NCBI RefSeq assembly: GCF_047300855.1
Contig: NZ_CP170197.1
Location: 1,736,001 to 1,800,000 of the forward strand
Origin: Sulfuriferula sp047300855
GTDB taxonomy: Bacteria; Pseudomonadota; Gammaproteobacteria; Burkholderiales; Sulfuriferulaceae
DNA length: 64,000 nt
Direction: 5' to 3'
Under the pieces are notes generated by a model. That model was not told the origin of the DNA. It saw only the letters and a list, made by a program, of their open reading frames with translations, and made no database searches. The translations under genes were made by a program, and so were the position numbers. Below, piece after piece: positions 52,716-61,885 of the stretch. The stretch's first letter is position 1, and every line of letters begins with the position of its first letter.

Positions 52716-53384
52716 ATGCAACAGCTTGATATTTTTCTCGCTTCCATCACCTCATTCTGGACACAACTGGCAGCCTTTGTACCGCAGTTAATGGCTGCCC
52801 TGGTGTTAATGTTTGTAGGCTGGCTGGTGGCCAAGCTGGTGCGCGCAGGGATGGTCAAGCTGCTCCACGTACTGCAGTTTGACAAGTTATCAGAACGTTC
52901 AGGTATCGAAGCCTTCCTCAAACAAGGTCAGCTCGAGGTATCTCTCGGCGGACTGCTGGCGGGATTAATGTATTGGCTGATTATCCTGATCGTCATTGTC
53001 ACGGTATCCAATAGTCTGGGCCTGCATATCGTGGCGGAACTGTTCAACCGTATCGTTCTGTATATACCCAATATCATCGTTGCCATATTCGTCCTGGTAC
53101 TTGGGGCTATCTTGTCGCGCTTCATCAATCGCCTGATCTTTGCCTATCTTAGCAACATAGGTGTACAGGGCGCGTTGACGATCAGCACCATTTCAGAATA
53201 TGCAACGCTGATTTTTGTATTTTTTGTTGCCCTGGAACAACTCAATATCGGCCGCGAATTGCTCACAGCCGCATTTATTATTGGTTTTGGTGCCGTAGGA
53301 CTGGCATTTGCACTGGCATTTGGCCTGGGGGGGCGTGATTGGGCGGCAGGCGTGATCGCGCGCATGACGCAAAAGCGCAAATAG
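52716..53384 (+). CDS. Small mechanosensitive-channel-like membrane protein
   Basis: A 222-residue protein with about five hydrophobic helices. The pattern W-L-V-A-K-L-V-R-A-G near 33-42, I-L-S-R-F-I-N-R-L-I and G-A-V-G-L-A-F-A-L-A-F-G-L-G-G-R-D near the end matches the conserved TM-helix repeat family related to MscS-type channels. It lacks the soluble MscS vestibule. AAGGAG precedes the ATG. Possibly an osmotic or small-ion channel; function is not established. Confidence 0.8.
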   Translation: MQQLDIFLASITSFWTQLAAFVPQLMAALVLMFVGWLVAKLVRAGMVKLLHVLQFDKLSERSGIEAFLKQGQLEVSLGGLLAGLMYWLIILIVIVTVSNSLGLHIVAELFNRIVLYIPNIIVAIFVLVLGAILSRFINRLIFAYLSNIGVQGALTISTISEYATLIFVFFVALEQLNIGRELLTAAFIIGFGAVGLAFALAFGLGGRDWAAGVIARMTQKRK

Positions 53385-53408
53385 CCTCAGCGCATATCCT
53401 CAGGCCTT

Positions 53409-53425
53409 CCCGGAAATATTCCGGG
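53409..53425. terminator. Hairpin between convergent genes
   Basis: CCCGGAA (53409-53415) and TTCCGGG (53419-53425) form a perfect 7-bp stem with a 3-base loop, between the channel-like gene and rluB. There is no strong T-run, so efficiency is uncertain. Confidence 0.4.
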
Positions 53426-53442
53426 TGGGCAAAATCAAGGTT

Positions 53443-54375
53443 CTAGCGTTTCTTGTCTTGCGGGCGATGCTGCGGCAGTATTTCCGGAACAGGTAAATCT
53501 GCCCATTTCAGGATTGCTGCGACCTGCTGCGATTCCAATTCCAGCATCTGGCCGCGCTTTACCCGTGGCGGAAGGTTGACCATGCCGAAACGCACCCGGA
53601 TCAAACGGCTTACCATCATGCCCATGGCTTCGAACATGCGTCGCACTTCGCGATTGCGGCCTTCCTTGATGATCACCTGATACCAGCGGTTGGAACTTTC
53701 TCCCCCCTGTTCGGCAATGCGCTCAAAGTGCGCAGGACCATCATCCAACTGGATTCCGGCGGTCATGCTGCGCATTTGCTCCTGACTGAGCTCGCCCATG
53801 ATACGTACCGAATATTCACGTTCCACTTCAAAGCTGGGATGCATCAAGCGGTTGGCCAGATCGCCGCTGGTGGTAAAAATAAGCAGGCCTTCGGTATTGA
53901 AATCCAGTCGGCCTATGGCGATCCACTTGCCATTACGCACACGCGGCAATTCCTCGAATACCGTGGTGCGCGCCTGCGGGTCGTCGCGGCTGACGATTTC
54001 GCCTTCGCGTTTGTGATAGATCAGCACGCGCGGCAGTTCGTCTTCCAGATTCAGCTTGACTGGCCGGTTATCCACCAGGATACGATCGCCCGGCGATACC
54101 CGACGGCCGAGCGTGGCCACAGTACCGTTGACCGAAACTCGCCCCGCTTCAATCCATGTCTCCATATCGCGGCGTGATCCCAACCCGGAACCTGCCAACA
54201 CTTTTTGCAGCTTTTGCGATGCTGGCGCGTCGTTTTCAGGTTCTGCGCTGATTTCAGGCACAGTGTTTGGTTTCTGCACACGCGGTTTGACCGGTTCCGG
54301 CGCCAGGGGACGGCGAATCGGCGACGCAGGCTTTGCACGGGATTTTTTAGGTGGACGAATCGGGGAAGATGGCAT
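53443..54375 (-). CDS. rluB: 23S rRNA pseudouridine 2605 synthase RluB
   Basis: A 310-residue RsuA-family enzyme. A basic, Pro-rich N-terminus precedes an S4 RNA-binding domain (about 55-105, L-Q-K-V-L-A-G-S-G-L-G-S-R), then the catalytic domain with Asp in G-R-L-D-F-N-T-E-G-L-L near 162-172 and the R-E-V-R-R-M-F motif. Such genes typically follow scpA-scpB, as here, with 45 bases to scpB. Confidence 0.93.
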   Translation of the reverse strand: MPSSPIRPPKKSRAKPASPIRRPLAPEPVKPRVQKPNTVPEISAEPENDAPASQKLQKVLAGSGLGSRRDMETWIEAGRVSVNGTVATLGRRVSPGDRILVDNRPVKLNLEDELPRVLIYHKREGEIVSRDDPQARTTVFEELPRVRNGKWIAIGRLDFNTEGLLIFTTSGDLANRLMHPSFEVEREYSVRIMGELSQEQMRSMTAGIQLDDGPAHFERIAEQGGESSNRWYQVIIKEGRNREVRRMFEAMGMMVSRLIRVRFGMVNLPPRVKRGQMLELESQQVAAILKWADLPVPEILPQHRPQDKKR

Positions 54376-54420
54376 GAGAGTGTAGTCCGGAAGTGCAGCA
54401 GGAACGCAGCTATGCGCTAA

Positions 54421-55026
54421 TTATACCGGCGAATCGTCGCTTGCCTGTTCTATTAGCTCAGCCAGATTTAGCTCACCACTATGCGGGTTGGGTTCCACGA
54501 GAGATCCCAATTCGACTAATGGCGGCAACTCATCCAGCGCACGCAGGTTGAGATCACTCAGGAATTGTTTGGTCGTCGCATACAGGGAAGGCCGCCCCGG
54601 TACATCACGGTGACCGACGACCTTGATCCAGTCGCGCTCTTCCAGTGTTTTAATAATCTGGGTATTCACCGTCACCCCCCGAATTTCTTCAATATCGCCA
54701 CGTGTCACGGGCTGTTTATAGGCAATGATGGCGAGGGTTTCCATCACGGCACGCGAATATTTTGGAGGCTTTTCCGGGTTGAGACGGTTGATAAAACGTT
54801 GATATTCGGGACGCGTCTGAAAACGCCAGCCGGATGCCACCAGTGCCAGTTCCACTCCCCTTCCCTGCCAGTCATCACGCAGCTCATCAAGTGCGCGACG
54901 CAAGAACTCGGTACTTAATTCTTCTTCAAAAAGACGCTGCATATCATTGATTAACAACGGCTCTCTCGAGGAAAGCAGTGCAGTTTCCAGGACGATTTTC
55001 AGCTCTGAAATATTATTGATCGGCAT
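54421..55026 (-). CDS. scpB: Segregation and condensation protein B
   Basis: A 201-residue kleisin-associated protein with tandem winged-helix domains: E-L-K-I-V-L-E-T-A-L-L-S-S-R-E-P-L near the start and A-V-M-E-T-L-A-I-I-A-Y-K-Q-P-V-T-R-G-D-I-E near 93-113, both standard for ScpB. The frame is open upstream of 55026, but the ATG there gives the family length and a 14-base overlap with scpA. It works with SMC and ScpA. Confidence 0.95.
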   Translation of the reverse strand: MPINNISELKIVLETALLSSREPLLINDMQRLFEEELSTEFLRRALDELRDDWQGRGVELALVASGWRFQTRPEYQRFINRLNPEKPPKYSRAVMETLAIIAYKQPVTRGDIEEIRGVTVNTQIIKTLEERDWIKVVGHRDVPGRPSLYATTKQFLSDLNLRALDELPPLVELGSLVEPNPHSGELNLAELIEQASDDSPV

Positions 55027-55810
55027 GTGATAAACGGATATAAATGGGTGAAAAGGCTGCGCTCTGAGTGATTTCAACCATGCGTTCGCGCGCCAGTTCG
55101 AGGATGGCGAGAAATGTGACCACCAGATGCGGGATGCCCTTGCCGGGGTCGAACAAGCAGGCAAACTCAAGGAAATCACCAGTCTGCAAGGCATCCAGTA
55201 TCTGCCCCATTGCCTCGCGTACCGACAGTTCCTGACGGCCCACAGTATGGTGACGGTGTGCACCGGCGCGTGCAACAAGACCAAGCCAGGCGGCGCGCAA
55301 ATCTCCCGGTTCGACATGGGGCAACAATTTACCTGCCTCTTCACCCCATATCGCAATCACCTCGAAATCACGGCCTTCACGTGGCTTGTTTTCGACCGTT
55401 TGTGCAGCAATTTTCATCTGCTCATATTCGAGCAGGCGCCGTACCAGTTCGGCGCGTGGATCTTCCACCTCCCCGGTTTCATCCTCTTGCAGCCGACGCG
55501 GCAACAACATGCGCGACTTGATCTCGATCAGCAGGGCCGCCATCAGCAAGTATTCCGCCGCCAGATCCAGCCGGCTGCTACGCATCAATTCTACATAATC
55601 CATATACTGACGCGTGATATCGGCCATCGGAATATCCAGCACATCCAGATTGTGGCGGCGGATAAGATATAGCAGCAGATCGAGCGGACCTTCAAACGCA
55701 TTGAGATATACCGCCAAGGCATCCGGCGGAATGTACAAATCCTGCGGCAAGTCGGTGAATGGCTCGCCATTCACCAGGGCCAGCGGCTGGGTATCTATTA
55801 TTTCTGACAT
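55013..55810 (-). CDS. scpA: Segregation and condensation protein A (kleisin)
   Basis: A 265-residue kleisin. The N-terminal SMC-neck-binding region has F-E-G-P-L-D-L-L-L-Y-L-I-R near residues 38-50, followed by D-I-P-M-A-D-I-T; the C-terminal winged helix binds the SMC head. It bridges the SMC dimer. It is first in scpA-scpB-rluB. The matching smc gene lies 48 kb away on the other strand. Confidence 0.95.
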   Translation of the reverse strand: MSEIIDTQPLALVNGEPFTDLPQDLYIPPDALAVYLNAFEGPLDLLLYLIRRHNLDVLDIPMADITRQYMDYVELMRSSRLDLAAEYLLMAALLIEIKSRMLLPRRLQEDETGEVEDPRAELVRRLLEYEQMKIAAQTVENKPREGRDFEVIAIWGEEAGKLLPHVEPGDLRAAWLGLVARAGAHRHHTVGRQELSVREAMGQILDALQTGDFLEFACLFDPGKGIPHLVVTFLAILELARERMVEITQSAAFSPIYIRLSHADQ

Positions 55811-55891
55811 CTGTACATTTTGCCTGAGTCAGAGCGGTTTGGGCTATAGTCAGGCGTTAAACAAATCCAGTGTCATGTCAGATGGAATGGG

Positions 55892-55985
55892 CGGAAGAGA
55901 GTGGGAGTCGAACCCACCAAGGATCGTCTGACGACCCTTACCGGATTTGAAGTCCGGCCGCCCCACCGGGGAACGAATCTCTTCC
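55892..55985 (-). tRNA. selC: tRNA-Sec (selC), anticodon TCA
   Basis: A 94-base tRNA with an 8-bp acceptor stem (GGAAGAGA at the 5' end, TCTCTTCC at the 3' end), anticodon TCA at 55950-55948 in a CTTCAAA loop, a long variable arm (GGGTCGTCAGACGATCCT) and T-arm GGTTCGACTCCCAC. These are hallmarks of tRNA-Sec. The discriminator base is G, followed by CCCA rather than a clean CCA, so CCA is probably added after transcription. It lies 92 bases upstream of the selB end. Confidence 0.95.
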
Positions 55986-56027
55986 ATAAACGACAAGTTT
56001 GCACAGCAAGCAAGGGTACAGCAGCAG

Positions 56028-57935
56028 CTAGCCTGTAAACAAATCTGCGTGGCGCAGTTTGTGCCGATCACGCGCACGCCGGGTGAAGCCCACCCGGTCA
56101 AAGAATTCCAGAATCTGGATCGCCAGTTTGCGTCCGACGCCGATACGATCGCGAAAAACAGCAGCTTCGAGCAGATCGTCTTGTGCCAGTTGGCGGGCGA
56201 TGGTAGCGAGTGCCGTGACCGATCCACGCGTGAAAAAATGGTCGTGTGCCACCTGAAACACATCCCCCAAACGTGCCAATCGCTGCAATAGCAGACGCAT
56301 GGCAGATTCGTCCACATCCAGGACATTCGCAATATCCCGCACTCTGGGTGGCTGGTAAGGTGCGGCATCCAGTAATGGGCACACTTTGGCCCAGAGCTTT
56401 TCCTCGTGTGCCAACAGAGCCACGCTGTGACCCGGTAAATGCAACCACAATCCGCTGGCTTTGATGTTGCCAATGGCCAGCGATTCATCCGTGAGCGCCA
56501 GAAAAGCGGAGCGCGACAGCATCGGCGCAGTCATCCGGCGCAAACGCTCGCGATCCACGCCCAGCATATCTGGCACGCGTGCATGCTCAGCCGTCAATGT
56601 ATCCAGCAGACGCTGTCTGAGCGTTTCCCACACCGTTGGGGAAAAGCCGATGGCTGTCTCCCCCTCCTCCACCTTGCGCATCGGCAACGCGGCCCACAAG
56701 GCACTTGCTTCGTCTTCGCGCAGATTCCAGTTCAGTGCAAAGCGGCGCAAATCCACACCGTTGGCACTCGCTTGCAGCATCGCCTGCATGGCTTCGGCAG
56801 GCGCGTCGGTTTCCAGCGCGCGCAGCAGTTCGATTCTGGACGGCGTGCGTCGTCCGCGCGCGGGCGGAAAACTGTCCAGCACGCGGCCACCCCCCAGGGT
56901 TCGGCTGGCAGACTGGTCGCGCACGATGAAACGATCGCCGTGCAGCGCACCTACGGGTTTGTCCAGCACCAGCTGCACCAAGGCGTCCATGCCGGGTGCC
57001 ACCACCTCGCCTTCCAGCACCGACACACGCCCGGAGACATCCGTCGCGCCCAAGTGGATGTGCACCGGCGTCCAGTGGTGCAATGGTTTGTCCTCGCTGG
57101 CCAACACGCGCAGTTGTGCATCCAGCCGCGTCACTGGTGCATTTAGCGGCTCGGCCAGTACCCAGTCACCCCGTGCTACGGATGCTTTGTCCAGACCCGG
57201 CCCGACCAGGTTGAGTGCGCAACGCTGTCCGGCCACCCCGGTTTGCGCCGGGCGATCCTGGGCGTGGATGCTGCGCACCCGCACCGGGATATTGGAGGGC
57301 GACATGACCAGCTTGTCGCCTACAGTCACAACGCCGGAAAATACCGTGCCGGTGACCACCGTGCCAATGCCGGACAGCGTGAAGCAGCGGTCTACCGCCA
57401 GGCGGAAATGGCCGCCGGCCGAGCGTTGCTGCAGCGCCTGCGCTTCCGCTTCCAGGCGTTCGCGCAACGCGGGAATGCCGCTGCCAGTCAAGGCCGAAAC
57501 GGGATAAATGTCGCTGCCTTGCAGGCCAGTGCCCAGCAGCAAGGCGGCGATGTCGGCGCGTACGGCTTCTAAACGATCGGCGGATACCCGGTCTGCTTTG
57601 GTCAACGCCACCACACCGCGTTGCAGCCCAAGCAGGTCGAGGATGTGCAGATGTTCGCGCGTCTGCGGCATGGGGCCGTCGTCGGCCGCCACCACCAGCA
57701 GCACAAAATCGATGCCGGTGGCACCTGCCAGCATGTTATGGATGAATTTTTCGTGACCCGGTACGTCAACGAAGCCGAGTACATCGCCGTTGGGCAGGGG
57801 CGTATAGGCGTAGCCCAGGTCGATGGTGATGCCGCGGGCCTTCTCTTCCTTGAGGCGGTCCGCGTCCACGCCGGTCAGGGCTTTGACCAGCGCGGTCTTG
57901 CCGTGGTCGATGTGACCTGCAGTGCCGATGATCAA
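56028..57935 (-). CDS. selB: Selenocysteine-specific elongation factor SelB
   Basis: A 635-residue GTPase. G1 loop G-H-I-D-H-G-K-T at residues 7-14, G-I-T-I-D-L-G near 35-41, D-V-P-G-H-E near 57-62 and T-K-A-D for guanine. EF-Tu-like domains 2 and 3 follow, then about 260 residues of winged-helix repeats that bind the SECIS hairpin. It brings Sec-tRNA to in-frame UGA codons. It overlaps selA by 4 bases. Confidence 0.96.
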   Translation of the reverse strand: MIIGTAGHIDHGKTALVKALTGVDADRLKEEKARGITIDLGYAYTPLPNGDVLGFVDVPGHEKFIHNMLAGATGIDFVLLVVAADDGPMPQTREHLHILDLLGLQRGVVALTKADRVSADRLEAVRADIAALLLGTGLQGSDIYPVSALTGSGIPALRERLEAEAQALQQRSAGGHFRLAVDRCFTLSGIGTVVTGTVFSGVVTVGDKLVMSPSNIPVRVRSIHAQDRPAQTGVAGQRCALNLVGPGLDKASVARGDWVLAEPLNAPVTRLDAQLRVLASEDKPLHHWTPVHIHLGATDVSGRVSVLEGEVVAPGMDALVQLVLDKPVGALHGDRFIVRDQSASRTLGGGRVLDSFPPARGRRTPSRIELLRALETDAPAEAMQAMLQASANGVDLRRFALNWNLREDEASALWAALPMRKVEEGETAIGFSPTVWETLRQRLLDTLTAEHARVPDMLGVDRERLRRMTAPMLSRSAFLALTDESLAIGNIKASGLWLHLPGHSVALLAHEEKLWAKVCPLLDAAPYQPPRVRDIANVLDVDESAMRLLLQRLARLGDVFQVAHDHFFTRGSVTALATIARQLAQDDLLEAAVFRDRIGVGRKLAIQILEFFDRVGFTRRARDRHKLRHADLFTG

Positions 57936-59374
57936 AAGCGCAAAGAACCGAGTTGGGATTGCAGCATGTCTGCCTGCTCCAGGCAGCGCAAATCCATGCA
58001 GAATGCGCCTTCACTTACGCGGCCAATGACCGGAACCGGCAGATTGCGGAAGGCGTGCTCAATTTTTTTCAGCGCTGTGCCCTCGCCTTTTCCACGCACA
58101 ACGGGCATCAGCGCCAGACAGAAGCTGGGCAGGCGATCTATCGGCAACGAACCGCTACCGATCTGGCTGTGGCAGGCGCGCACCTCAACCTGCGCCACGC
58201 CCGCCAGTGCGGCGCCCATGGCGGGCAACAGGGTCTGGGCAGTGCGTTCGATGTCGGCCACGGCGCGGGTAAGCAGGCGCAGCGTGGGCAAGCGCGCAGC
58301 CAGGCGATCCGGGTCGCGGTAGAGTTGCAGCACAGCCTCCAGCGCGGCCAGCGTCATCTTGTCCACGCGCAGTGCGCGTTTAAGCGGATTTTTCTTGATT
58401 CTGGCAATCAGGTCACAGCGTCCAACCAGGATGCCTGCCTGCGGCCCGCCCAGCAGCTTGTCGCCGCTGAAGGTGACCAGATCGGCACCGGCGACGAGCG
58501 AATCCATCGGGGTGGGCTCCTGGGGCAGGCCGAAGTCGCGCAGGTTGACCAGGGTGCCGCTGCCCAGATCCACCATGAAAGGCAAGTTGTGATTATGTGC
58601 AAGTTGCGCCAGTGCGGCTTCCTCGACTGCAGCGGTGAAGCCCTGGATGGCATAGTTGCTGGTGTGCACTTTCAGCAACAAAGCAGTTCTGGCGTCGATG
58701 GCCTCGGCGAAATCCTTGAGATGGGTGCGGTTGGTGGTGCCGACTTCCTTCAAGCGGCAGCCCGCCCGCGCCATGATGTCGGGCACACGGAACGCGCCGC
58801 CGATTTCCACCAGTTCGCCGCGCGACACGATCACCTGTTTGCGCAGGCCCAGGCTGTTGAGGGCGAGGAACACCGCAGCGGCGTTGTTGTTGACCACGGT
58901 GGCCGCTTCCGCGCCGGTAATTTCGCGCAATAGCGGCTCGATCAGATCATCGCGGTCGCCGCGTACGCCGCTGGCAAGGTCGTATTCCAGGTTGCAGGCT
59001 TGTGAGGCAGCCATCACCACTGCGGCCACCGCCTCATCCGGCAAACGCGCGCGCCCCAGGTTGGTGTGCAGCACGGTGCCGGTCAGGTTGAGCACCTGGC
59101 GCAAATGCGGTTGACGCGCAGCGGCCAGGCGCTGTTCCAGCACCTCGGCAAGTTTGATTTCAGCAAAGGCATCGGCGGGCAACGCCAGGTTGCCCGCCAG
59201 GCGCTCGCGCAGCTCTGCGAGCCATTGGCGCACTGCAGCAGTGGTGACTGCGCGGCCATAGGTTTCCGTCAAAGCGCGTACCGAGGGCAGGTTCAGCACG
59301 CGATCGACAGAGGGAATCGCGGGCAGCGGTGTGGCGGGCGCCGTTCCGTCTGCTGCGAGGGGGGACAAGCTCAT
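57932..59374 (-). CDS. selA: L-seryl-tRNA(Sec) selenium transferase SelA
   Basis: A 480-residue PLP enzyme with an N-terminal helical domain, the segment L-N-L-T-G-T-V-L-H-T-N-L-G-R near 95-108, R-G-E-L-V-E-I-G-G near 185-193, and PLP-binding Lys306 in F-S-G-D-K-L-L-G-G-P. It replaces the hydroxyl of Ser-tRNA(Sec) with selenium from selenophosphate. The selenophosphate synthase gene selD is not in this window. Confidence 0.96.
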   Translation of the reverse strand: MSLSPLAADGTAPATPLPAIPSVDRVLNLPSVRALTETYGRAVTTAAVRQWLAELRERLAGNLALPADAFAEIKLAEVLEQRLAAARQPHLRQVLNLTGTVLHTNLGRARLPDEAVAAVVMAASQACNLEYDLASGVRGDRDDLIEPLLREITGAEAATVVNNNAAAVFLALNSLGLRKQVIVSRGELVEIGGAFRVPDIMARAGCRLKEVGTTNRTHLKDFAEAIDARTALLLKVHTSNYAIQGFTAAVEEAALAQLAHNHNLPFMVDLGSGTLVNLRDFGLPQEPTPMDSLVAGADLVTFSGDKLLGGPQAGILVGRCDLIARIKKNPLKRALRVDKMTLAALEAVLQLYRDPDRLAARLPTLRLLTRAVADIERTAQTLLPAMGAALAGVAQVEVRACHSQIGSGSLPIDRLPSFCLALMPVVRGKGEGTALKKIEHAFRNLPVPVIGRVSEGAFCMDLRCLEQADMLQSQLGSLRF

Positions 59375-60306
59375 ACGTCGTGGGACCCCGGGAACAGCAG
59401 CAAGTTGGGACCGCTGCGCTGATAGCCCGCCTCATCCATGAGAATGTCCAGCGCCAGGCTCGCCAGATCGTCGGCAATCGGGTCGACTGCCATGTTTTTT
59501 TCCATATAGAAGATTTTCAGGTAGCTGTTGCACTCGTCGCAGGTTTCCGCTTTCACAGCTTCATCGCCGCCGTCGATATTGAAATAGGCAATACCCTTGG
59601 TGGACTCGCAATGGCTGCACTTGATGCGCACCATGTTCCATTCGCTTTCGCACAGGGAACAGTGCAGGTAGCGCAGCCCTTGTTCGACCCCGCCGATACG
59701 CACCACACTGGCGGTGGGCAGAGAGCCGCACGCCGGGCACAGGGTGTGCACGTCGGGACGGGGAAAATCGTCCGGTTCAAGGGCTGAGGCCAGTCGTACC
59801 CAATAGACCTGCAGCGCAGCACCGATCAACGGGGCCGCAGCCAGATCCACGCCAGCATAATCACCGCTTAGCAAACGGTCGGCAAAGACTTCCAGCTCCG
59901 TCTCCGATAACGCCTGGATACGGACTATTGCAGCTTGCGTAGCTGCGTTTGCCTGCCCCGACACTTGTTTCAGGATGGTGCTCAGACCCTCGCGCCAACT
60001 GGCGTCGCGCAGCAGCGTTTGGGTGCCCAGAGGTGGCATGCCGTGGGTTTTGCACAGCATGATTTGCTCGGCATCCGGCAGCTTGGGTGTACCCAGGTTA
60101 TTCAGGGCGTGTTGTTGTGCCTCGGCCAGATGCCCCATAAAACGCAGGAAGTCGGCCATGGTGTGCCCCTCAGCGAGTGTCATCAAACGCCGTGAACGCT
60201 CGCCAAATAATACGCTGGCATTTGGCTGCCGCAGGAACGGCGGCTCAATGGACGGTGGCTGGATAAAGCCCGGTTCAATAATGGTCGTGGCCACGCATTT
60301 CTCCAT
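59371..60306 (-). CDS. fdhE: Formate dehydrogenase accessory protein FdhE
   Basis: A 311-residue cytoplasmic protein with four C-x-x-C motifs in its C-terminal half (C-P-A-C, C-S-L-C, C-S-H-C, C-D-E-C), which bind iron. FdhE is needed for assembly of respiratory Fdn/Fdo formate dehydrogenases. It overlaps selA by 4 bases and the fdoI end by 32 bases; a GTG at 60294 would shorten the overlap. Its place between selA and the FDH genes ties the Sec machinery to this enzyme. Confidence 0.94.
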   Translation of the reverse strand: MEKCVATTIIEPGFIQPPSIEPPFLRQPNASVLFGERSRRLMTLAEGHTMADFLRFMGHLAEAQQHALNNLGTPKLPDAEQIMLCKTHGMPPLGTQTLLRDASWREGLSTILKQVSGQANAATQAAIVRIQALSETELEVFADRLLSGDYAGVDLAAAPLIGAALQVYWVRLASALEPDDFPRPDVHTLCPACGSLPTASVVRIGGVEQGLRYLHCSLCESEWNMVRIKCSHCESTKGIAYFNIDGGDEAVKAETCDECNSYLKIFYMEKNMAVDPIADDLASLALDILMDEAGYQRSGPNLLLFPGSHDV

Positions 60307-60925
60307 TTTTTATTTTGCGATACCAGTCCAGGTGGTGCTGGCGTGCCCAGGCCTCGGTCACGGTGCCCCGCGTCATGGCACCCACCGAGCCCTTGACCCA
60401 GATTGCCGCGTAGATATGGATTATCAGCCCGGTAATCGCAACAAAAGCACTGAGCGCATGCACCAATACCGCCACTCGTATTAAGACGATGGGCACGTAA
60501 GGCGCGAAATACGGCTGCCAGATCAATATGCCGGTAATCAATAGCAGAACGATGCAGATTACCATGGTCCAGAAAAATAATTTCTGGCCGGCATTGTAAC
60601 GTCCTACCGCCGGCAGTTTTTCCTCTTGATTGGTGACAACGTCATCCATTTGCCGTAGCCATTGACGGTCATTGCCGGTAATGAAATTGTGGCCCCAGAA
60701 ACGGAGCGCAAGGACCAGGAACGCAACGAACATGACGACACCGATAAAAGGATGCAGGATGCGCGTCCACGGACCGCCGCCCAATAGGTGGGAGAGAAAG
60801 AAAAAAGCTGGATGAAACAACGCAAGACCACTCAGTGCCACCAGAATAAAAGTGATTGCCACAAACCAGTGATTGAACCGGTCTGATGGAGGATAGCGCT
60901 CTATCAAGTAAGGCCGTTTGGACAT
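60275..60925 (-). CDS. fdoI: Formate dehydrogenase gamma subunit, cytochrome b556
   Basis: A 216-residue membrane cytochrome with four helices. The N-terminal R-Y-P-P-S-D-R-F-N-H-W and the second-helix segment H-P-F-I-G-V give heme-ligand His; H-A-L-S-A-F and I-H-I-Y-A-A-I-W near the end supply others. It passes electrons from the beta subunit to quinone. It sits 61 bases downstream of fdoH. Confidence 0.93.
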   Translation of the reverse strand: MSKRPYLIERYPPSDRFNHWFVAITFILVALSGLALFHPAFFFLSHLLGGGPWTRILHPFIGVVMFVAFLVLALRFWGHNFITGNDRQWLRQMDDVVTNQEEKLPAVGRYNAGQKLFFWTMVICIVLLLITGILIWQPYFAPYVPIVLIRVAVLVHALSAFVAITGLIIHIYAAIWVKGSVGAMTRGTVTEAWARQHHLDWYRKIKNGEMRGHDHY

Positions 60926-60986
60926 GATGGCTCCAATAAAAATTGCTCACGGGAAATGCAGGCACACGTCATGCTCTGCATCGGAA

Positions 60987-61874
60987 TTAGATATCCTCTT
61001 TCTCAACATGCTCTGCTTCCTCTTCCTTGACCTCGTTCGGTCCAACCGTCACGTAGTGGAAGAAACCAACCAGTGCGGCCAATCCCAGACCGGCCGACAG
61101 CAGCGGTTTGGTGATTCCTTTCCATAACGAGACCAGCGGACTGATCTGGGGATTCTTGGGCAGATCATGGTAGAGCTCAGGCTTGTCTGCGTGTTGCAAA
61201 ACATACATGACGTGGGTGCCGCCCACACCTTGCGGATCATACAGCCCGGCATTCTGATAGCCGCGCTCCTTGAGGTCGGTAATGCGCCCCTCCGCGTGGT
61301 GAATCATGTCGTCTTTGCTGCCGAACACCAGTGCACCGGTCGGACACGCCTTGATGCATGCGGGTTCCATGCCGACCGCAACCCGGTCGGAACAGAGCGT
61401 GCACTTGTAGGCCTTGTTATCCTTCTGCGAAATGCGCGGGACATTGAAGGGACAACCGGTGATGCAGTAACCGCAACCGATGCAGTTTTCCTCGTGAAAA
61501 TCCACGATGCCATTGGCGTACTGAATGATGGCGCCGGGTGAAGGGCAGGCCTTGAGGCAACCGGGGTCTGCACAGTGCATGCAGCCATCCTTGCGGATCA
61601 GCCATTCCAGTTTGCCCTGTTCCACCTCGACTTCCGAAAAGCGCATTACGGTCCAGGAGTCCGCCGATAAGTTGGGCGGGTTGTCATACACTCCGACACA
61701 AGTGCCGATCTCATCACGTACGTCGTTCCACTCCATGCACGCTGACTGGCAGGCCTTGCAGCCAATGCACTTCGACACATCGATGAGCTTGGCTACCTTC
61801 ATGGTTTGCCGTACATCCGGTGAGGGCGTCGTGGTCGCCGAGCGGCGTTGAATATCCAGGGATTGCAATGCCAT
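60987..61874 (-). CDS. fdoH: Formate dehydrogenase beta subunit (four 4Fe-4S clusters)
   Basis: A 295-residue ferredoxin-type subunit. Four Cys groups are seen: C-I-G-C-K-A-C-Q-S-A-C, C-M-H-C-A-D-P-G-C-L-K-A-C-P, C-I-G-C-G-Y-C-I-T-G-C-P and C-T-L-C with C-I-K-A-C-P. A C-terminal membrane helix (about 255-278) anchors it. It wires the catalytic subunit to the cytochrome. It is 11 bases from the alpha subunit gene. Confidence 0.95.
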   Translation of the reverse strand: MALQSLDIQRRSATTTPSPDVRQTMKVAKLIDVSKCIGCKACQSACMEWNDVRDEIGTCVGVYDNPPNLSADSWTVMRFSEVEVEQGKLEWLIRKDGCMHCADPGCLKACPSPGAIIQYANGIVDFHEENCIGCGYCITGCPFNVPRISQKDNKAYKCTLCSDRVAVGMEPACIKACPTGALVFGSKDDMIHHAEGRITDLKERGYQNAGLYDPQGVGGTHVMYVLQHADKPELYHDLPKNPQISPLVSLWKGITKPLLSAGLGLAALVGFFHYVTVGPNEVKEEEAEHVEKEDI

Positions 61875-61885
61875 GTCTTATCTCC

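Noticed and set aside
55850..56488. 212-codon - strand frame covering selC and the end of selB
   Set aside because: It overlaps a tRNA and a well-supported selB in another frame, and its composition is rich in Trp and Cys with no family likeness.
57792..57799. GGGCAGGG octamer pointing away from dif
   Set aside because: A single exception in coding sequence of selB; kept as a counter-example rather than as evidence of a second terminus.
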